From assembly GCA_000434635.1 (NCBI GenBank), contig HF988076.1, positions 4,423-17,902 of the forward strand: DNA of 13,480 bases, in the 5' to 3' direction. Within the stretch, counting starts at the first letter, position 1, and every line of letters starts with the position of its first letter. The position numbers were made by a program, and so were the translations under genes. This DNA is from Firmicutes bacterium CAG:110. Its GTDB lineage: Bacteria; Bacillota; Clostridia; Oscillospirales; Oscillospiraceae. The notes below the pieces were generated by a model. The model made no database searches, was not told where the DNA came from, and saw only the letters and a list, made by a program, of their open reading frames with translations. Shown piece by piece: positions 5,780 to 13,180 of the stretch.

Positions 5780-6996
5780 TGCGCTATGACGGTATCGTGA
5801 TCGGCGGCGGCGCGGCGGGCATGTTCGCGGCCATTACGGCGGCAAAACGGGGGCAGAATGTGCTGCTTCTGGAAAAAAACGACCGTTTGGGCAGAAAACT
5901 GCTGATCACCGGCAAGGGCCGCTGCAACGTGACCAATAACTGCACCGGCCAGGAGGTTTTGCAGAACGTCCCCCGGAACGGGCGGTTTCTCTACAGCGCC
6001 ATGACGGCGTTCCCGCCGGAAAAGACGAGGGCCTTTTTTGAGGAACGTGGCTGCCGCCTGAAAACCGAGCGGGGAAACCGGGTATTCCCGGTGACGGACA
6101 AATCCCAGTCCGTTCTGGACTGCCTGCAATCGGAGCTGCACAGGCAGAAAATCACCGTGAAAACTGCCCGTGTCAGGGATATTCTCACCCAAGACGGGCA
6201 TGTTACCGGGGTGAGGACGCAAAATGAGGAAATTGCCGCAAATTGGGTGATTCTCGCGACCGGCGGCGCTTCCTACCCCGCCACAGGCTCCACCGGCGAC
6301 GGCTACAGCATCGCCGCCGCTCTGGGACACACGATCATCCCCCCGGAGGGAAGTCTGGTGCCGCTGGAGACGGCGGGAAACGACTGTCGGGAAATGCAGG
6401 GGCTGAGCCTGCGGAACGTGGGGGTCAAGCTGCTGAACGCCAAGGGAAAGGTGCTGTACAAGGACTTTGGCGAGCTGCTGTTTACCCACTTTGGCATTTC
6501 CGGCCCCACGGTGCTGTCGGCGAGCTGCCACCTGAAAGGAGACGGCTGCCGTCTGGTGCTGGATTTGAAGCCCGCGCTGGAAAGTGAAAAGCTGGAAGCC
6601 CGCATCCTGCGGGATTTGGAGCAGTATCAGAACCGGAGCATGGAAAACGCTCTGGTGGACTTGCTGCCCCGGAGCATGATCCCCGTGGTGCTGCGCAGAC
6701 TGGATATTTCCCCGGAAATGCAGGCCAATTCCCTGACGAAGCAGAAGCGCCGCGCACTGGTGGAGCTGCTAAAAGCCTTCCCCATTGACATCACCGGCAA
6801 GCGCCCCGTGTCCGAGGCGATCATCACCAGCGGCGGCGTGAAGGTATCGGAAATCGACCCCAAAACCATGGAATCCAAGCGCGTGACCGGGCTGTATTTC
6901 GCCGGGGAGGTCATTGACTGCGACGCTTACACCGGCGGCTTCAACCTGCAGATCGCATGGGCGACGGCCTATGCCGCAGGGATGGCGGTTGGGTAA
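5779..6996 (+). CDS. NAD(P)/FAD-dependent oxidoreductase, HI0933/YhiN family (BaiN-like)
   Basis: A 405-residue flavoprotein. The N-terminal Rossmann motif is GGGAAG (residues 9-14) with the ribose-binding Glu32 in LLLEKN. The family-specific GRKLLITGKGRCNVTN follows at about 37-52, and TGGASYPATGSTGDGY near 160. The C-terminal FAD-contact region AGEVIDCDAYTGGFNLQIAW starts at about residue 375. This is the HI0933 family, which includes B. subtilis YtfP, E. coli YhiN and the bile-acid enzyme BaiN. Most members are of unknown substrate, and a bile-acid role should not be assumed. Length is normal and the motifs look intact. It overlaps the RpiR regulator gene by one base, suggesting shared control. 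No clear terminator follows; the acpP promoter begins 10 nt after its stop. Confidence 0.9.
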   Translation: MRYDGIVIGGGAAGMFAAITAAKRGQNVLLLEKNDRLGRKLLITGKGRCNVTNNCTGQEVLQNVPRNGRFLYSAMTAFPPEKTRAFFEERGCRLKTERGNRVFPVTDKSQSVLDCLQSELHRQKITVKTARVRDILTQDGHVTGVRTQNEEIAANWVILATGGASYPATGSTGDGYSIAAALGHTIIPPEGSLVPLETAGNDCREMQGLSLRNVGVKLLNAKGKVLYKDFGELLFTHFGISGPTVLSASCHLKGDGCRLVLDLKPALESEKLEARILRDLEQYQNRSMENALVDLLPRSMIPVVLRRLDISPEMQANSLTKQKRRALVELLKAFPIDITGKRPVSEAIITSGGVKVSEIDPKTMESKRVTGLYFAGEVIDCDAYTGGFNLQIAWATAYAAGMAVG

Positions 6997-7006
6997 AAAC
7001 AGGGCA

Positions 7007-7035
7007 TTGACAAACGCGGGTTCCTGTAATAGAAT
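7007..7035 (+). promoter_or_regulatory. Strong sigma-A promoter of acpP
   Basis: A perfect TTGACA (7007-7012), a 17-bp spacer and TAGAAT (7030-7035; 5/6) lie 45 nt before the acpP start. It is the closest match to consensus in the window, as expected for an abundant protein. Confidence 0.85.
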
Positions 7036-7080
7036 ACGATAAGATAGTTCCGCAGAAAATACTGAGAGGAGGACTTACAC

Positions 7081-7302
7081 ATGTACGAGAAACTGGTTAA
7101 CTACGCGGCCAAGCAGCTGGAGCTGGACCCCGCCGAGATCACTCCCGATGCTACCTTTGAAAGTCTGGGCATCGATTCTCTGGATATCGTTGAGATGATT
7201 ATGGATCTGGAGTCCGAGCTGGGCGTGGAGCTGGATCTGGAGGATCAGCAGATCACCACCTTCAAAGAGCTGGCCGACTTCATCGAGTCGAAGCTCAACT
7301 GA
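7081..7302 (+). CDS. acpP: Acyl carrier protein
   Basis: A 73-residue acidic four-helix carrier. Growing fatty acyl chains are attached through 4'-phosphopantetheine to Ser33 in the GIDSLD motif, which is intact. Helix 2 (SLDIVEMIMDLESELGVEL) and the FKELADFIESKL helix are typical. It is cytosolic and serves type II fatty acid synthesis and phospholipid assembly. GAGAGGAGG lies just upstream of the ATG, and a strong promoter precedes it. No fab, plsX or rnc gene is adjacent, so this could be the main ACP in an unusual place or one of several. The absence of a clear terminator leaves it possibly joined to the SRP RNA transcript downstream. Confidence 0.93.
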   Translation: MYEKLVNYAAKQLELDPAEITPDATFESLGIDSLDIVEMIMDLESELGVELDLEDQQITTFKELADFIESKLN

Positions 7303-7351
7303 TTGCAATTTCACAAATTTCAAAATTTCCTTGTATTGAGCTGTCCGGCTT

Positions 7352-7634
7352 ATAACAAGGTCGCACTAGTCGGGGAGATAGCGGTGCCCTGTACCTGCAA
7401 TCCGCTACAGCAGGGATGAATTCCCACACCCGGGCAAGTTTGAATATTGTCTGACCTGCGCAAGTGGTGTTGATAGATTGGTCTTGCGCAACGAGATCCC
7501 GTGAACCATGTCAGGTGGGGAACCAAGCAGCATTAAGCGGATCTTCTCGTGTGCCGCGGGGTTGCCGTTCTTGAGCTAACTGTGTCAGGTTCGGGTATTC
7601 GCCTTGTTCAAATGTGGGTGTGCGATCTTGTTAT
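7352..7634 (+). ncRNA. ffs: Signal recognition particle RNA, large (Bacillus/Clostridium) type
   Basis: This is the RNA core of the signal recognition particle that, with Ffh, targets nascent membrane proteins. The ends pair: 7352-7366 and 7620-7634 form a 15-bp helix with a single G-U pair, which sets the boundaries. The 5' Alu domain is visible as CGGGGAG and GGTGCCCTGTACCTGCAATC. The conserved Ffh-binding tip is TGTCAGGTGG-GGAA-CCAAGCAGC near 7508-7533, a GGAA tetraloop closed by GG/CC and the asymmetric loop. The length, about 283 nt, fits the large form with an Alu domain. It lies just before dnaX, the usual Firmicutes position. The mature ends may be shorter after processing. No clear promoter of its own was found. 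Confidence 0.93.
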
Positions 7635-7635
7635 G

Positions 7636-7651
7636 AGCCGGATGGCTTTTT
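7636..7651 (+). terminator. Probable weak intrinsic terminator after SRP RNA
   Basis: AGCC (7636-7639), loop GGAT, GGCT (7644-7647), then a five-T run (7647-7651). The stem is only 4 bp. GAGCC (7635-7639) can instead pair with GGCTC (7653-7657), an alternative that swallows the T run. Some read-through into dnaX is therefore likely. Confidence 0.45.
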
Positions 7652-7676
7652 AGGCTCGCAATGGACTTTTGCAGAA

Positions 7677-7681
7677 AGGAG
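7677..7681 (+). promoter_or_regulatory. Ribosome binding site that fixes the dnaX start at ATG 7689
   Basis: AGGAG within AGAAAGGAGAAG lies 7 nt before ATG 7689. The frame stays open upstream to 7614, but that stretch is the 3' end of the SRP RNA and has no ribosome site, so the longer start is rejected. Confidence 0.85.
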
Positions 7682-7688
7682 AAGCACA

Positions 7689-9317
7689 ATGTCGGCTTAT
7701 CAGGCGTTATACCGCAAATACCGCCCCCAGACCTTTGACGACGTTTCCGGGCAGATGGCGGTGACGCAGACCCTGAAAACCCAGATCATGACCGGGAAAA
7801 TGAGCCATGCGTATCTGTTCACCGGCTCCCGGGGCACGGGCAAGACCAGCTGCGCCAAGATTCTGGCGAAGGCGGTCAACTGCCTGAATCCCGACCACGG
7901 TAACCCCTGCAACGTCTGCGAAGCCTGCAAGGCCATCGATTCCGGCTCCTGCATGGACGTGCTGGAGATCGACGCCGCGTCCAACAACGGCGTAGACAAC
8001 GTCCGCGACCTGCGGGACGACGCCATTTATACGCCGTCTCAGGTGAAAATGCGGGTGTATATCATCGACGAGGTGCATATGCTCTCCATTTCGGCCTTCA
8101 ACGCGCTGCTGAAGATCATCGAGGAGCCGCCGGAGCATCTGCTGTTCATTCTCGCGACCACGGAGCTGCACAAGGTTCCGGCGACGATTCTGTCCCGGTG
8201 CCAACGCTTTTCCTTCCGGCGCATCAGTCAGGAGGACATCGCAGCGCGGCTGCAATACGTCGCTTATCAGGAGAACATTGATCTTGACGACGGCGCGGCG
8301 CGGGTGATCGCCCGCCTTGCGGATGGCGGAATGCGGGACGGCCTGAGTCTGCTTGACCAGTGCGCCTCCGCGACCACGGGAGAGCTGACGGCAGAGCGGG
8401 TGTACGCCTGTCTGGGCATTGCCGGGGAACGGAAATGCGGGGAAATGATGGGCTATATTGCCGCCCACGATACGAAAAACGCTTTGGAGCTGTTCAACCG
8501 GCTCTATACCGAGGGCAAGGACTTAAGCGCCATGCTGGACGAAATGGCCTGCCTGACCCGGGATCTTCTGGTGCTGAAAACCGCCGGAAACGCCGGGATC
8601 ACCATGCTTTCCGGCGTGGCGTCGGACAAGGAAGCGCTGGAACTGACGAAGGCGCTGACCAGCGCCGAGCTGGTGCGCATGATGGAGCGGCTTCAGGAGA
8701 CGATGGCCGGTTTCACCCGGAGCGCCAGCCGCCGCATGGACGCGGAGCTGTGCATTGTGGAGCTGTGCCAGCCGGAGCTGAGCCTGGATACCAAAGCCCT
8801 GAACGCCCGTCTCACCCGGCTGGAAGAGCAGGTGAAGAGCGGCGCGTTTGTCCCGGCGGCTCCCGCGAAGGCGGACAAGGCCGCGTCGGAGAAGGACGAA
8901 TATGAGGACGACCGCCCGCCTATGCCGGACGATGCCGACGCACCCCCGGCAGAGGATACGCCGCCGGTGGCGGAAAGCGAAGCCCCGGTCGGCTTCTGGT
9001 CGGACTTGGTGGCGGCGGTTCGCAAGGAGCTGAAGCCCCCTGTTTCGGGATTCTTTGTGGTGACTCCCAACGCGCCGGTTCAGGGCGCGCTGGTGGGGGA
9101 CAGGTTGGAGCTTCGGTGCAGCAACAGCTTTACGGCGCAGATGTTGGACAGACCGGAAATTCTGGAGGTCGTCTCCCGGAAGGCAACAGCAATGCTGTCC
9201 CATCCGGTGAAGGCGGCAACGGTGGATATGTCGGCAAAGCCTGCCGCGAACCCCAGAATGGAGCAGCTGATGAACTTCGGCAGGGCGCACAGCGATATTG
9301 TAACGATCAAACGATAA
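7689..9317 (+). CDS. dnaX: DNA polymerase III subunit gamma/tau
   Basis: A 542-residue clamp-loader ATPase that loads the beta sliding clamp during replication. Its N-terminus (YQALYRKYRPQTFDDVSGQ) is classic. Walker A is G46-SRGTGKT-S54. The zinc module uses C65, C74, C77 and C80. Walker B is I125-IDEVH-130, and the arginine-finger motif is S169-R170-C171. The AAA+ lid and collar domains extend to about residue 370. An acidic, proline-rich linker (about 395-440) follows, then a C-terminal domain (GFWSDLVAAVRKELKPPVSGFF) that likely contacts the polymerase. I see no A-rich slippery heptamer of the E. coli type, so a single product is expected. It is followed by ybaB after 36 nt and then recR. 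Confidence 0.95.
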   Translation: MSAYQALYRKYRPQTFDDVSGQMAVTQTLKTQIMTGKMSHAYLFTGSRGTGKTSCAKILAKAVNCLNPDHGNPCNVCEACKAIDSGSCMDVLEIDAASNNGVDNVRDLRDDAIYTPSQVKMRVYIIDEVHMLSISAFNALLKIIEEPPEHLLFILATTELHKVPATILSRCQRFSFRRISQEDIAARLQYVAYQENIDLDDGAARVIARLADGGMRDGLSLLDQCASATTGELTAERVYACLGIAGERKCGEMMGYIAAHDTKNALELFNRLYTEGKDLSAMLDEMACLTRDLLVLKTAGNAGITMLSGVASDKEALELTKALTSAELVRMMERLQETMAGFTRSASRRMDAELCIVELCQPELSLDTKALNARLTRLEEQVKSGAFVPAAPAKADKAASEKDEYEDDRPPMPDDADAPPAEDTPPVAESEAPVGFWSDLVAAVRKELKPPVSGFFVVTPNAPVQGALVGDRLELRCSNSFTAQMLDRPEILEVVSRKATAMLSHPVKAATVDMSAKPAANPRMEQLMNFGRAHSDIVTIKR

Positions 9318-9353
9318 TTTCATGTGAATTTTTCAAGATAGGAGAATCATATT

Positions 9354-9698
9354 ATGGCAAAAGGCGGATTCCGGGGTATGCCCGGCGGAATGAATCAGGC
9401 GGCTATGATGAAGCAGGCGCAGAAGATGCAGCAGGAAATGCTCCGGATGCAGGCGGAGCAGGAGGCCAAAACCTTCACCGCGGCGTCCGGCGGCGGCATG
9501 GTCACGGCCACCGTCAACGGCAAGCATGAACTGGTCGGCATTGAGATCAAGCCGGAAGCGGTAGACCCCGACGATGTGGAAATGCTGCAGGATATGGTCA
9601 TTGCCGCGGTCAACGAAGCCATGCGGGCGGCGGATGCCGAAGCGGCGAACAACATGTCCCGTCTCACCGGCGGCCTGAATCTGGGCGGCCTGTTCTAA
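9354..9698 (+). CDS. ybaB: YbaB/EbfC family nucleoid-associated protein
   Basis: A 114-residue DNA-binding protein of the YbaB/EbfC family (YaaK in B. subtilis), forming a dimer with tweezer-like arms. Signature features are the N-terminal GGFRGMPGGMNQAAMMKQAQKM region, a methionine- and glutamine-rich coiled helix, the VTATVNGKHELVGIEIKPEAVDPDD core and the DMVIAAVNEAMRAAD helix. It is thought to bind DNA and is linked to recombination and repair through its fixed place between dnaX and recR. AGGAGA precedes the ATG by 8 nt. The gap to recR is 9 nt and holds the recR ribosome site, so the genes are co-transcribed. Confidence 0.93.
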   Translation: MAKGGFRGMPGGMNQAAMMKQAQKMQQEMLRMQAEQEAKTFTAASGGGMVTATVNGKHELVGIEIKPEAVDPDDVEMLQDMVIAAVNEAMRAADAEAANNMSRLTGGLNLGGLF

Positions 9699-9707
9699 GG
9701 AGAAGTT

Positions 9708-10307
9708 ATGCAGTTTTTTCCCGCTGCGCTGCAAAATCTTGCCGACCAGTTTGCAAAGCTTCCGGGCATCGGCGGCAAAACGGCGCAGAGACTTGCTTTC
9801 CATGTGCTGAGCCTGCCCATGGAGGATGCGGAGGAATTTTCCAACGCCATTCTGGAGGCAAAAAAACAGGTACACACCTGCCCCGTCTGCCAGAATCTGA
9901 CCGACCGGGAAGTTTGCCCCATCTGCGATGACGATACCCGGGACAAAAGCGTCATATGCGTTGTGGCCGAGCCGAAGGACGTCATTGCCATGGAGCGCAG
10001 CCGGGAGTTCCGGGGCGTTTACCATGTGCTTCACGGCGTTATTTCGCCCCTGAACCATGTGTCGCAGGACGACATCAGGATCAAGGAGCTTCTCCGCCGG
10101 GTAGCCGGGGGAGAGGTCAGAGAGGTCATCATGGCGACGAACCCGGACACCGAGGGCGAGGCTACCGCCATGTACATATCCCGACTGCTGAGACCCATGG
10201 AGGTCAAGGTGACCCGGCTTGCCTACGGCGTGCCGGTGGGCAGCCAACTGGAATATGCCGACGAGGTGACCCTTTCCAGAGCACTGGAAGGGCGTCAGGA
10301 GATGTAA
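9708..10307 (+). CDS. recR: Recombination mediator protein RecR
   Basis: A 199-residue RecR that with RecF and RecO helps load RecA at gaps during recombinational repair. It has the N-terminal helix-hairpin-helix (LPGIGGKTAQR, residues 18-28), a Cys4 zinc finger (C58, C61, C70, C73), then the Toprim domain with VICVVAEPKD (about 82-91), the highly conserved YHVLHGVISPLNHV, and ATNPDTEGEATAMYI. The C-terminal GVPVGSQLEYADEVTLSRAL, beginning near residue 173, is typical. AAGGAG lies before the ATG. The length is the family norm. The gene ends the dnaX cluster, followed by a shared hairpin with the converging permease gene. Confidence 0.95.
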   Translation: MQFFPAALQNLADQFAKLPGIGGKTAQRLAFHVLSLPMEDAEEFSNAILEAKKQVHTCPVCQNLTDREVCPICDDDTRDKSVICVVAEPKDVIAMERSREFRGVYHVLHGVISPLNHVSQDDIRIKELLRRVAGGEVREVIMATNPDTEGEATAMYISRLLRPMEVKVTRLAYGVPVGSQLEYADEVTLSRALEGRQEM

Positions 10308-10312
10308 ACGAA

Positions 10313-10348
10313 AATATGGGGGGGCTGCCGCCGGCAGCCCCCCATATT
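10313..10348. terminator. Bidirectional intrinsic terminator between recR and the EamA permease
   Basis: A long GC-rich inverted repeat: AATATGGGGGGGCTGCC and GGCAGCCCCCCATATT, with a 3-nt loop and one bulged G (seven G against six C). It lies between two converging genes. On the minus strand ATATTTTCG follows the stem; on the plus strand a short T-rich stretch follows, so it should stop both transcripts. The recR stop is just upstream and the permease stop is at 10359. Confidence 0.88.
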
Positions 10349-10358
10349 CTATGCTGTT

Positions 10359-11264
10359 TTATGACTTTTTCGCGAAAATCCCAACGGGAAGCTGAGAAAG
10401 AACCACACCGGCGAACACCAGACCGCAGCCCAGCAGCTCCCAAGGCGTCATGGTCTGGTGGAGGATCAGCCAGCCGCCCAGAGCGGCAAAGACGGATTCC
10501 AGACTCATAATTAACGATGCCGTGGTGGGTTCCAGACCCTGCTGCCCGACGATTTGCAGCGTATAGGCAACGCCCATGGACAGAACGCCGGAAAAGACCA
10601 GCGGGAACCAGCAGGCGGTAATGTCAGAAAAAACGACGGTTTCCTTCGTCAGCAGAATGAACGGCACGGAAAGCACCGTAACCACCAGCGCCTGAATGCA
10701 GTTCATGCGCAGACCGTCTAAGTTCCCCGCCAGCCGGTCGATGCAGGTGATCTGCACGGAAAAGGCCAGCGCGCAGCCCATCAGGTACAGGTCGCCCTTG
10801 TTGATCTGGGAAACGCCCATGCAGCTGAGCAGATACAGCCCCACCACCGCCAGCGCAACGCTGAAAACGGTGGTTCTGGGCGGCTTTTTCCCGAGGAACA
10901 GCCCCAATACCGGCACCAGCACGATGTACATGGCGGTAATGAACCCCGCCTTTCCGGCGTCGGTGTAGACGATGCCGATCTGCTGCAGGCTGGACGCGAC
11001 GAACAGGGCGCAGCCGCAGATCAGTCCCACCCGCCACAGCGTCGGGTTCTTCCACTTTGCCACGGATTCCCGGAAGCTGCATTTGCCGATATCCAGCACA
11101 AACGCGCAGGGAATCAGAAACAGCACGGCAAGCAGGCACCGCACGGCCTGAAAGGTAAAGGGGCCGATGTGATCCATGCCCACGCTCTGGGCGATAAAGC
11201 CAAAGCCCCAGATGGTTGTACCCAGCAGCAGACTCAGACTGCCGCGAACGCGATTTTTCTTCAT
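10359..11264 (-). CDS. EamA/DMT-family permease (ten-helix transporter)
   Basis: A 301-residue inner-membrane protein with two EamA repeats and about ten hydrophobic segments. Each repeat has the usual five helices: LSLLLGTTIWGFGFIAQSVG begins the first, and GDLYLMGCALAFSVQITCID lies near the start of the second. The second ends with GVVLSQLPVG and a basic tail (FAKKS). Drug/metabolite transporters of this kind export or import small molecules; substrate cannot be inferred. I start at ATG 11264 (MKKNRVRG) because GGTGAT lies just upstream and because the promoter at 11310-11282 excludes the longer frame reaching 11450. ATG 11270 is a close alternative. It is transcribed alone, divergently from pepF and convergent to recR. 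Confidence 0.9.
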   Translation of the reverse strand: MKKNRVRGSLSLLLGTTIWGFGFIAQSVGMDHIGPFTFQAVRCLLAVLFLIPCAFVLDIGKCSFRESVAKWKNPTLWRVGLICGCALFVASSLQQIGIVYTDAGKAGFITAMYIVLVPVLGLFLGKKPPRTTVFSVALAVVGLYLLSCMGVSQINKGDLYLMGCALAFSVQITCIDRLAGNLDGLRMNCIQALVVTVLSVPFILLTKETVVFSDITACWFPLVFSGVLSMGVAYTLQIVGQQGLEPTTASLIMSLESVFAALGGWLILHQTMTPWELLGCGLVFAGVVLSQLPVGIFAKKS

Positions 11265-11281
11265 ATGCATCACCGAGGCTA

Positions 11282-11310
11282 ACTTTAGCATAATTTGCCG
11301 ATCTTTGCAA
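11282..11310 (-). promoter_or_regulatory. Promoter of the EamA permease
   Basis: On the minus strand TTGCAA (11310-11305), a 17-bp spacer and TAAAGT (11287-11282) preceded by TGC, an extended -10. The start codon follows within about 18 nt, giving a very short leader. The -35 box is only 6 bp from the pepF -35 box. Confidence 0.6.
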
Positions 11311-11316
11311 GCGGCG

Positions 11317-11344
11317 TTGATTTTTTTGGATAGTGTGGTATAAT
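11317..11344 (+). promoter_or_regulatory. Sigma-A promoter of pepF
   Basis: TTGATT (11317-11322), a 16-bp spacer and a perfect TATAAT (11339-11344), 26 nt before the pepF ATG. The promoter is back to back with the EamA promoter. Confidence 0.75.
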
Positions 11345-11370
11345 AGCAGAAAAAACCAGGAGGGTTCATT

Positions 11371-13176
11371 ATGGAAGAAATCAAAAAAATTCCCAGCCGC
11401 GACCAGATCCCGGCAGAGGACAAGTGGGCCATTGAAGATCTGTACCCCACCGACGAAGCATGGGAAGCGGAACTGGCGGCGCTGGCGGAGAGCCAGAAGA
11501 CGCTGGCTTCCTTCGCGGGACGTCTGGGTGAGAGCGGCGAGACGCTGTATGCTTACATGGAAGTCTTTGAGCAGGTCAATGCCAAGGGAGATCTGCTGGG
11601 CAGCTATTGTATGCGCCGGGCGGACGAGGATACCCGGAACGCCACCTATCAGGCCATGGCCGGAAAGTTTATGGGCGTTGCAGTAGCACTGAACGCGGCG
11701 TGCAGCTTTGATACGCCGGAGATCATGGCGATTTCTGATGAGAAGCTGGCGCAGTTCTATGCCGACTGTCCCAAGCTGGAGCGTTACCGCCGCTATCTGA
11801 CCAACCTGCGCCGCCGCAAGGCGCATACCCTCTCCGCCGCGGAGGAAAAGCTGCTGGCGTCGGCGGGCGAAATGTCTCAGGCACCCGACACCATTTACGG
11901 CTCCCTCGCCGATGCAGACCTGAAATTCCCCGACGCCGTGGACGCCAAGGGAAACAAGCATCCGCTGACCCAGGGAACCTTCGTCAGCCTGGAGGAGAGC
12001 AGCGACCGAGTGCTGCGTCAGAGCGCCTATGAAAATCTTTACGGTACGCTGGCTGCGTTCAAGACCACCACTGCCGCCCTTCTCAATGCTCAGAACAAGC
12101 AGCTGAAATTCTTCGCCGAGGCGCGGAAGTACGACACGGCCTTTGAAGCGTCTCTGGACGCGACCAACGTCCCTACCTCCGTGTACAAGAACCTCATCGA
12201 GACAGTCCACCAGAACATGGACAAAATGCACCGCTATGTCCGTCTGCGCAAGAAGCTGCTGGGCGTGGATGAGCTGCATTTCTACGATGTGTACACCCCC
12301 CTGCTGAAAGATGTGGACAAGCACATTCCCTATGAGCAGGCCAAGCAGACCGTTTACGACGCGCTGGCGCCTCTGGGCGACGATTACCGCACCATTCTGA
12401 AAAACGGCTTCGACCATCGCTGGATCGACGTGTACCAGAACGAGGGCAAGCGCAGCGGCGCGTATTCCGCCGGGACGGTGGTGCATCCCTACGTCCTGCT
12501 GAACTACACCGGAACGCTGGACAGCCAGTTCACGCTGGCCCATGAGATGGGTCACGCTCTGCACTCCTACCTGTCCAACAAGCACCAGAACCCCATCGAT
12601 GCGGACTACGTGATCTTCGTGGCAGAGGTGGCCTCTACCTGCAACGAGGCGCTGCTGATGGAATATCTGCTGGGCAAGACCACGGATAAGAAGGAGCGGG
12701 CGTACCTCATCAACCATTTCCTCGACCAGTTCAAGGGAACGCTGTACCGTCAGACCATGTTCGCCGAGTTTGAGCTGAACATCGGAAAGATGGCAGCTGA
12801 GGGACAGACCCTGACGGCGGACGTCCTGTGCGCCGAGTACAAGCGCCTGAACGAGCTGTACTACGGCCCGGACATGGTGGTGGACGACAATATCGCCATG
12901 GAGTGGGCGCGCATCCCCCACTTCTACTACAACTACTACGTCTTCCAGTACGCCACCGGCTATTCCGCCGCCATTGCCCTGTCCCGCCGTATCCTGCGGG
13001 AGGGCGCACCGGCCGTGAAGGATTACCTCGGCTTCCTCTCTGGCGGCTGCTCCAAGTCCCCCATTGATCTGCTGAAGGGCGCGGGCGTGGATATGACCAG
13101 CCCGGAGCCTGTGAATCAGGCGCTGGCGCTGTTCGGCGAGCTGCTGGATGAAATGGAAGAGCTGACCCGGGAGTAA
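11371..13176 (+). CDS. pepF: Oligoendopeptidase F (M3 zinc metallopeptidase)
   Basis: A 601-residue cytosolic zinc peptidase that cleaves short peptides, of the usual PepF length. The active site is H391-EMG-H395 within TLAHEMGHALHSYL, with the third zinc ligand probably Glu419 in VAEVASTCNE. The oligopeptidase F N-terminal domain (DKWAIEDLYPTDEAW, about residues 17-31) is present, along with RSGAYSAG and the C-terminal YVFQYATGYSAAIAL and FLSGGCSKSPIDLLK regions. No signal peptide is seen. AGGAGGG lies 6 nt before the ATG, and a good promoter precedes it. It is followed after 4 nt by a small unknown gene, probably in the same transcript. No frameshift or missing catalytic residue is visible. 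Confidence 0.95.
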   Translation: MEEIKKIPSRDQIPAEDKWAIEDLYPTDEAWEAELAALAESQKTLASFAGRLGESGETLYAYMEVFEQVNAKGDLLGSYCMRRADEDTRNATYQAMAGKFMGVAVALNAACSFDTPEIMAISDEKLAQFYADCPKLERYRRYLTNLRRRKAHTLSAAEEKLLASAGEMSQAPDTIYGSLADADLKFPDAVDAKGNKHPLTQGTFVSLEESSDRVLRQSAYENLYGTLAAFKTTTAALLNAQNKQLKFFAEARKYDTAFEASLDATNVPTSVYKNLIETVHQNMDKMHRYVRLRKKLLGVDELHFYDVYTPLLKDVDKHIPYEQAKQTVYDALAPLGDDYRTILKNGFDHRWIDVYQNEGKRSGAYSAGTVVHPYVLLNYTGTLDSQFTLAHEMGHALHSYLSNKHQNPIDADYVIFVAEVASTCNEALLMEYLLGKTTDKKERAYLINHFLDQFKGTLYRQTMFAEFELNIGKMAAEGQTLTADVLCAEYKRLNELYYGPDMVVDDNIAMEWARIPHFYYNYYVFQYATGYSAAIALSRRILREGAPAVKDYLGFLSGGCSKSPIDLLKGAGVDMTSPEPVNQALALFGELLDEMEELTRE

Positions 13177-13180
13177 GGGC

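Noticed and set aside
5377..6531. 384-codon minus-strand open frame across the rpiR/flavoprotein genes
   Set aside because: Antisense to two clear genes, low-complexity arginine- and histidine-rich translation, and no start signals.
5779..6996. Calling the flavoprotein a bile-acid enzyme (BaiN)
   Set aside because: The family is broad and mostly uncharacterised, and no other bai gene is nearby, so only the family is stated.
7628..7656. Possible dnaX promoter TTGTTA-17-TAGGCT
   Set aside because: Only 4/6 and 3/6 matches, and it lies inside the SRP RNA end and its terminator hairpin. Too weak to annotate.
7689..9317. Programmed frameshift in dnaX as in E. coli
   Set aside because: No A-rich slippery heptamer was seen in the linker region; the single long frame explains the product.
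9333..10247. 304-codon minus-strand open frame across ybaB and recR
   Set aside because: Shadow of two conserved genes, with no domain or start signal.
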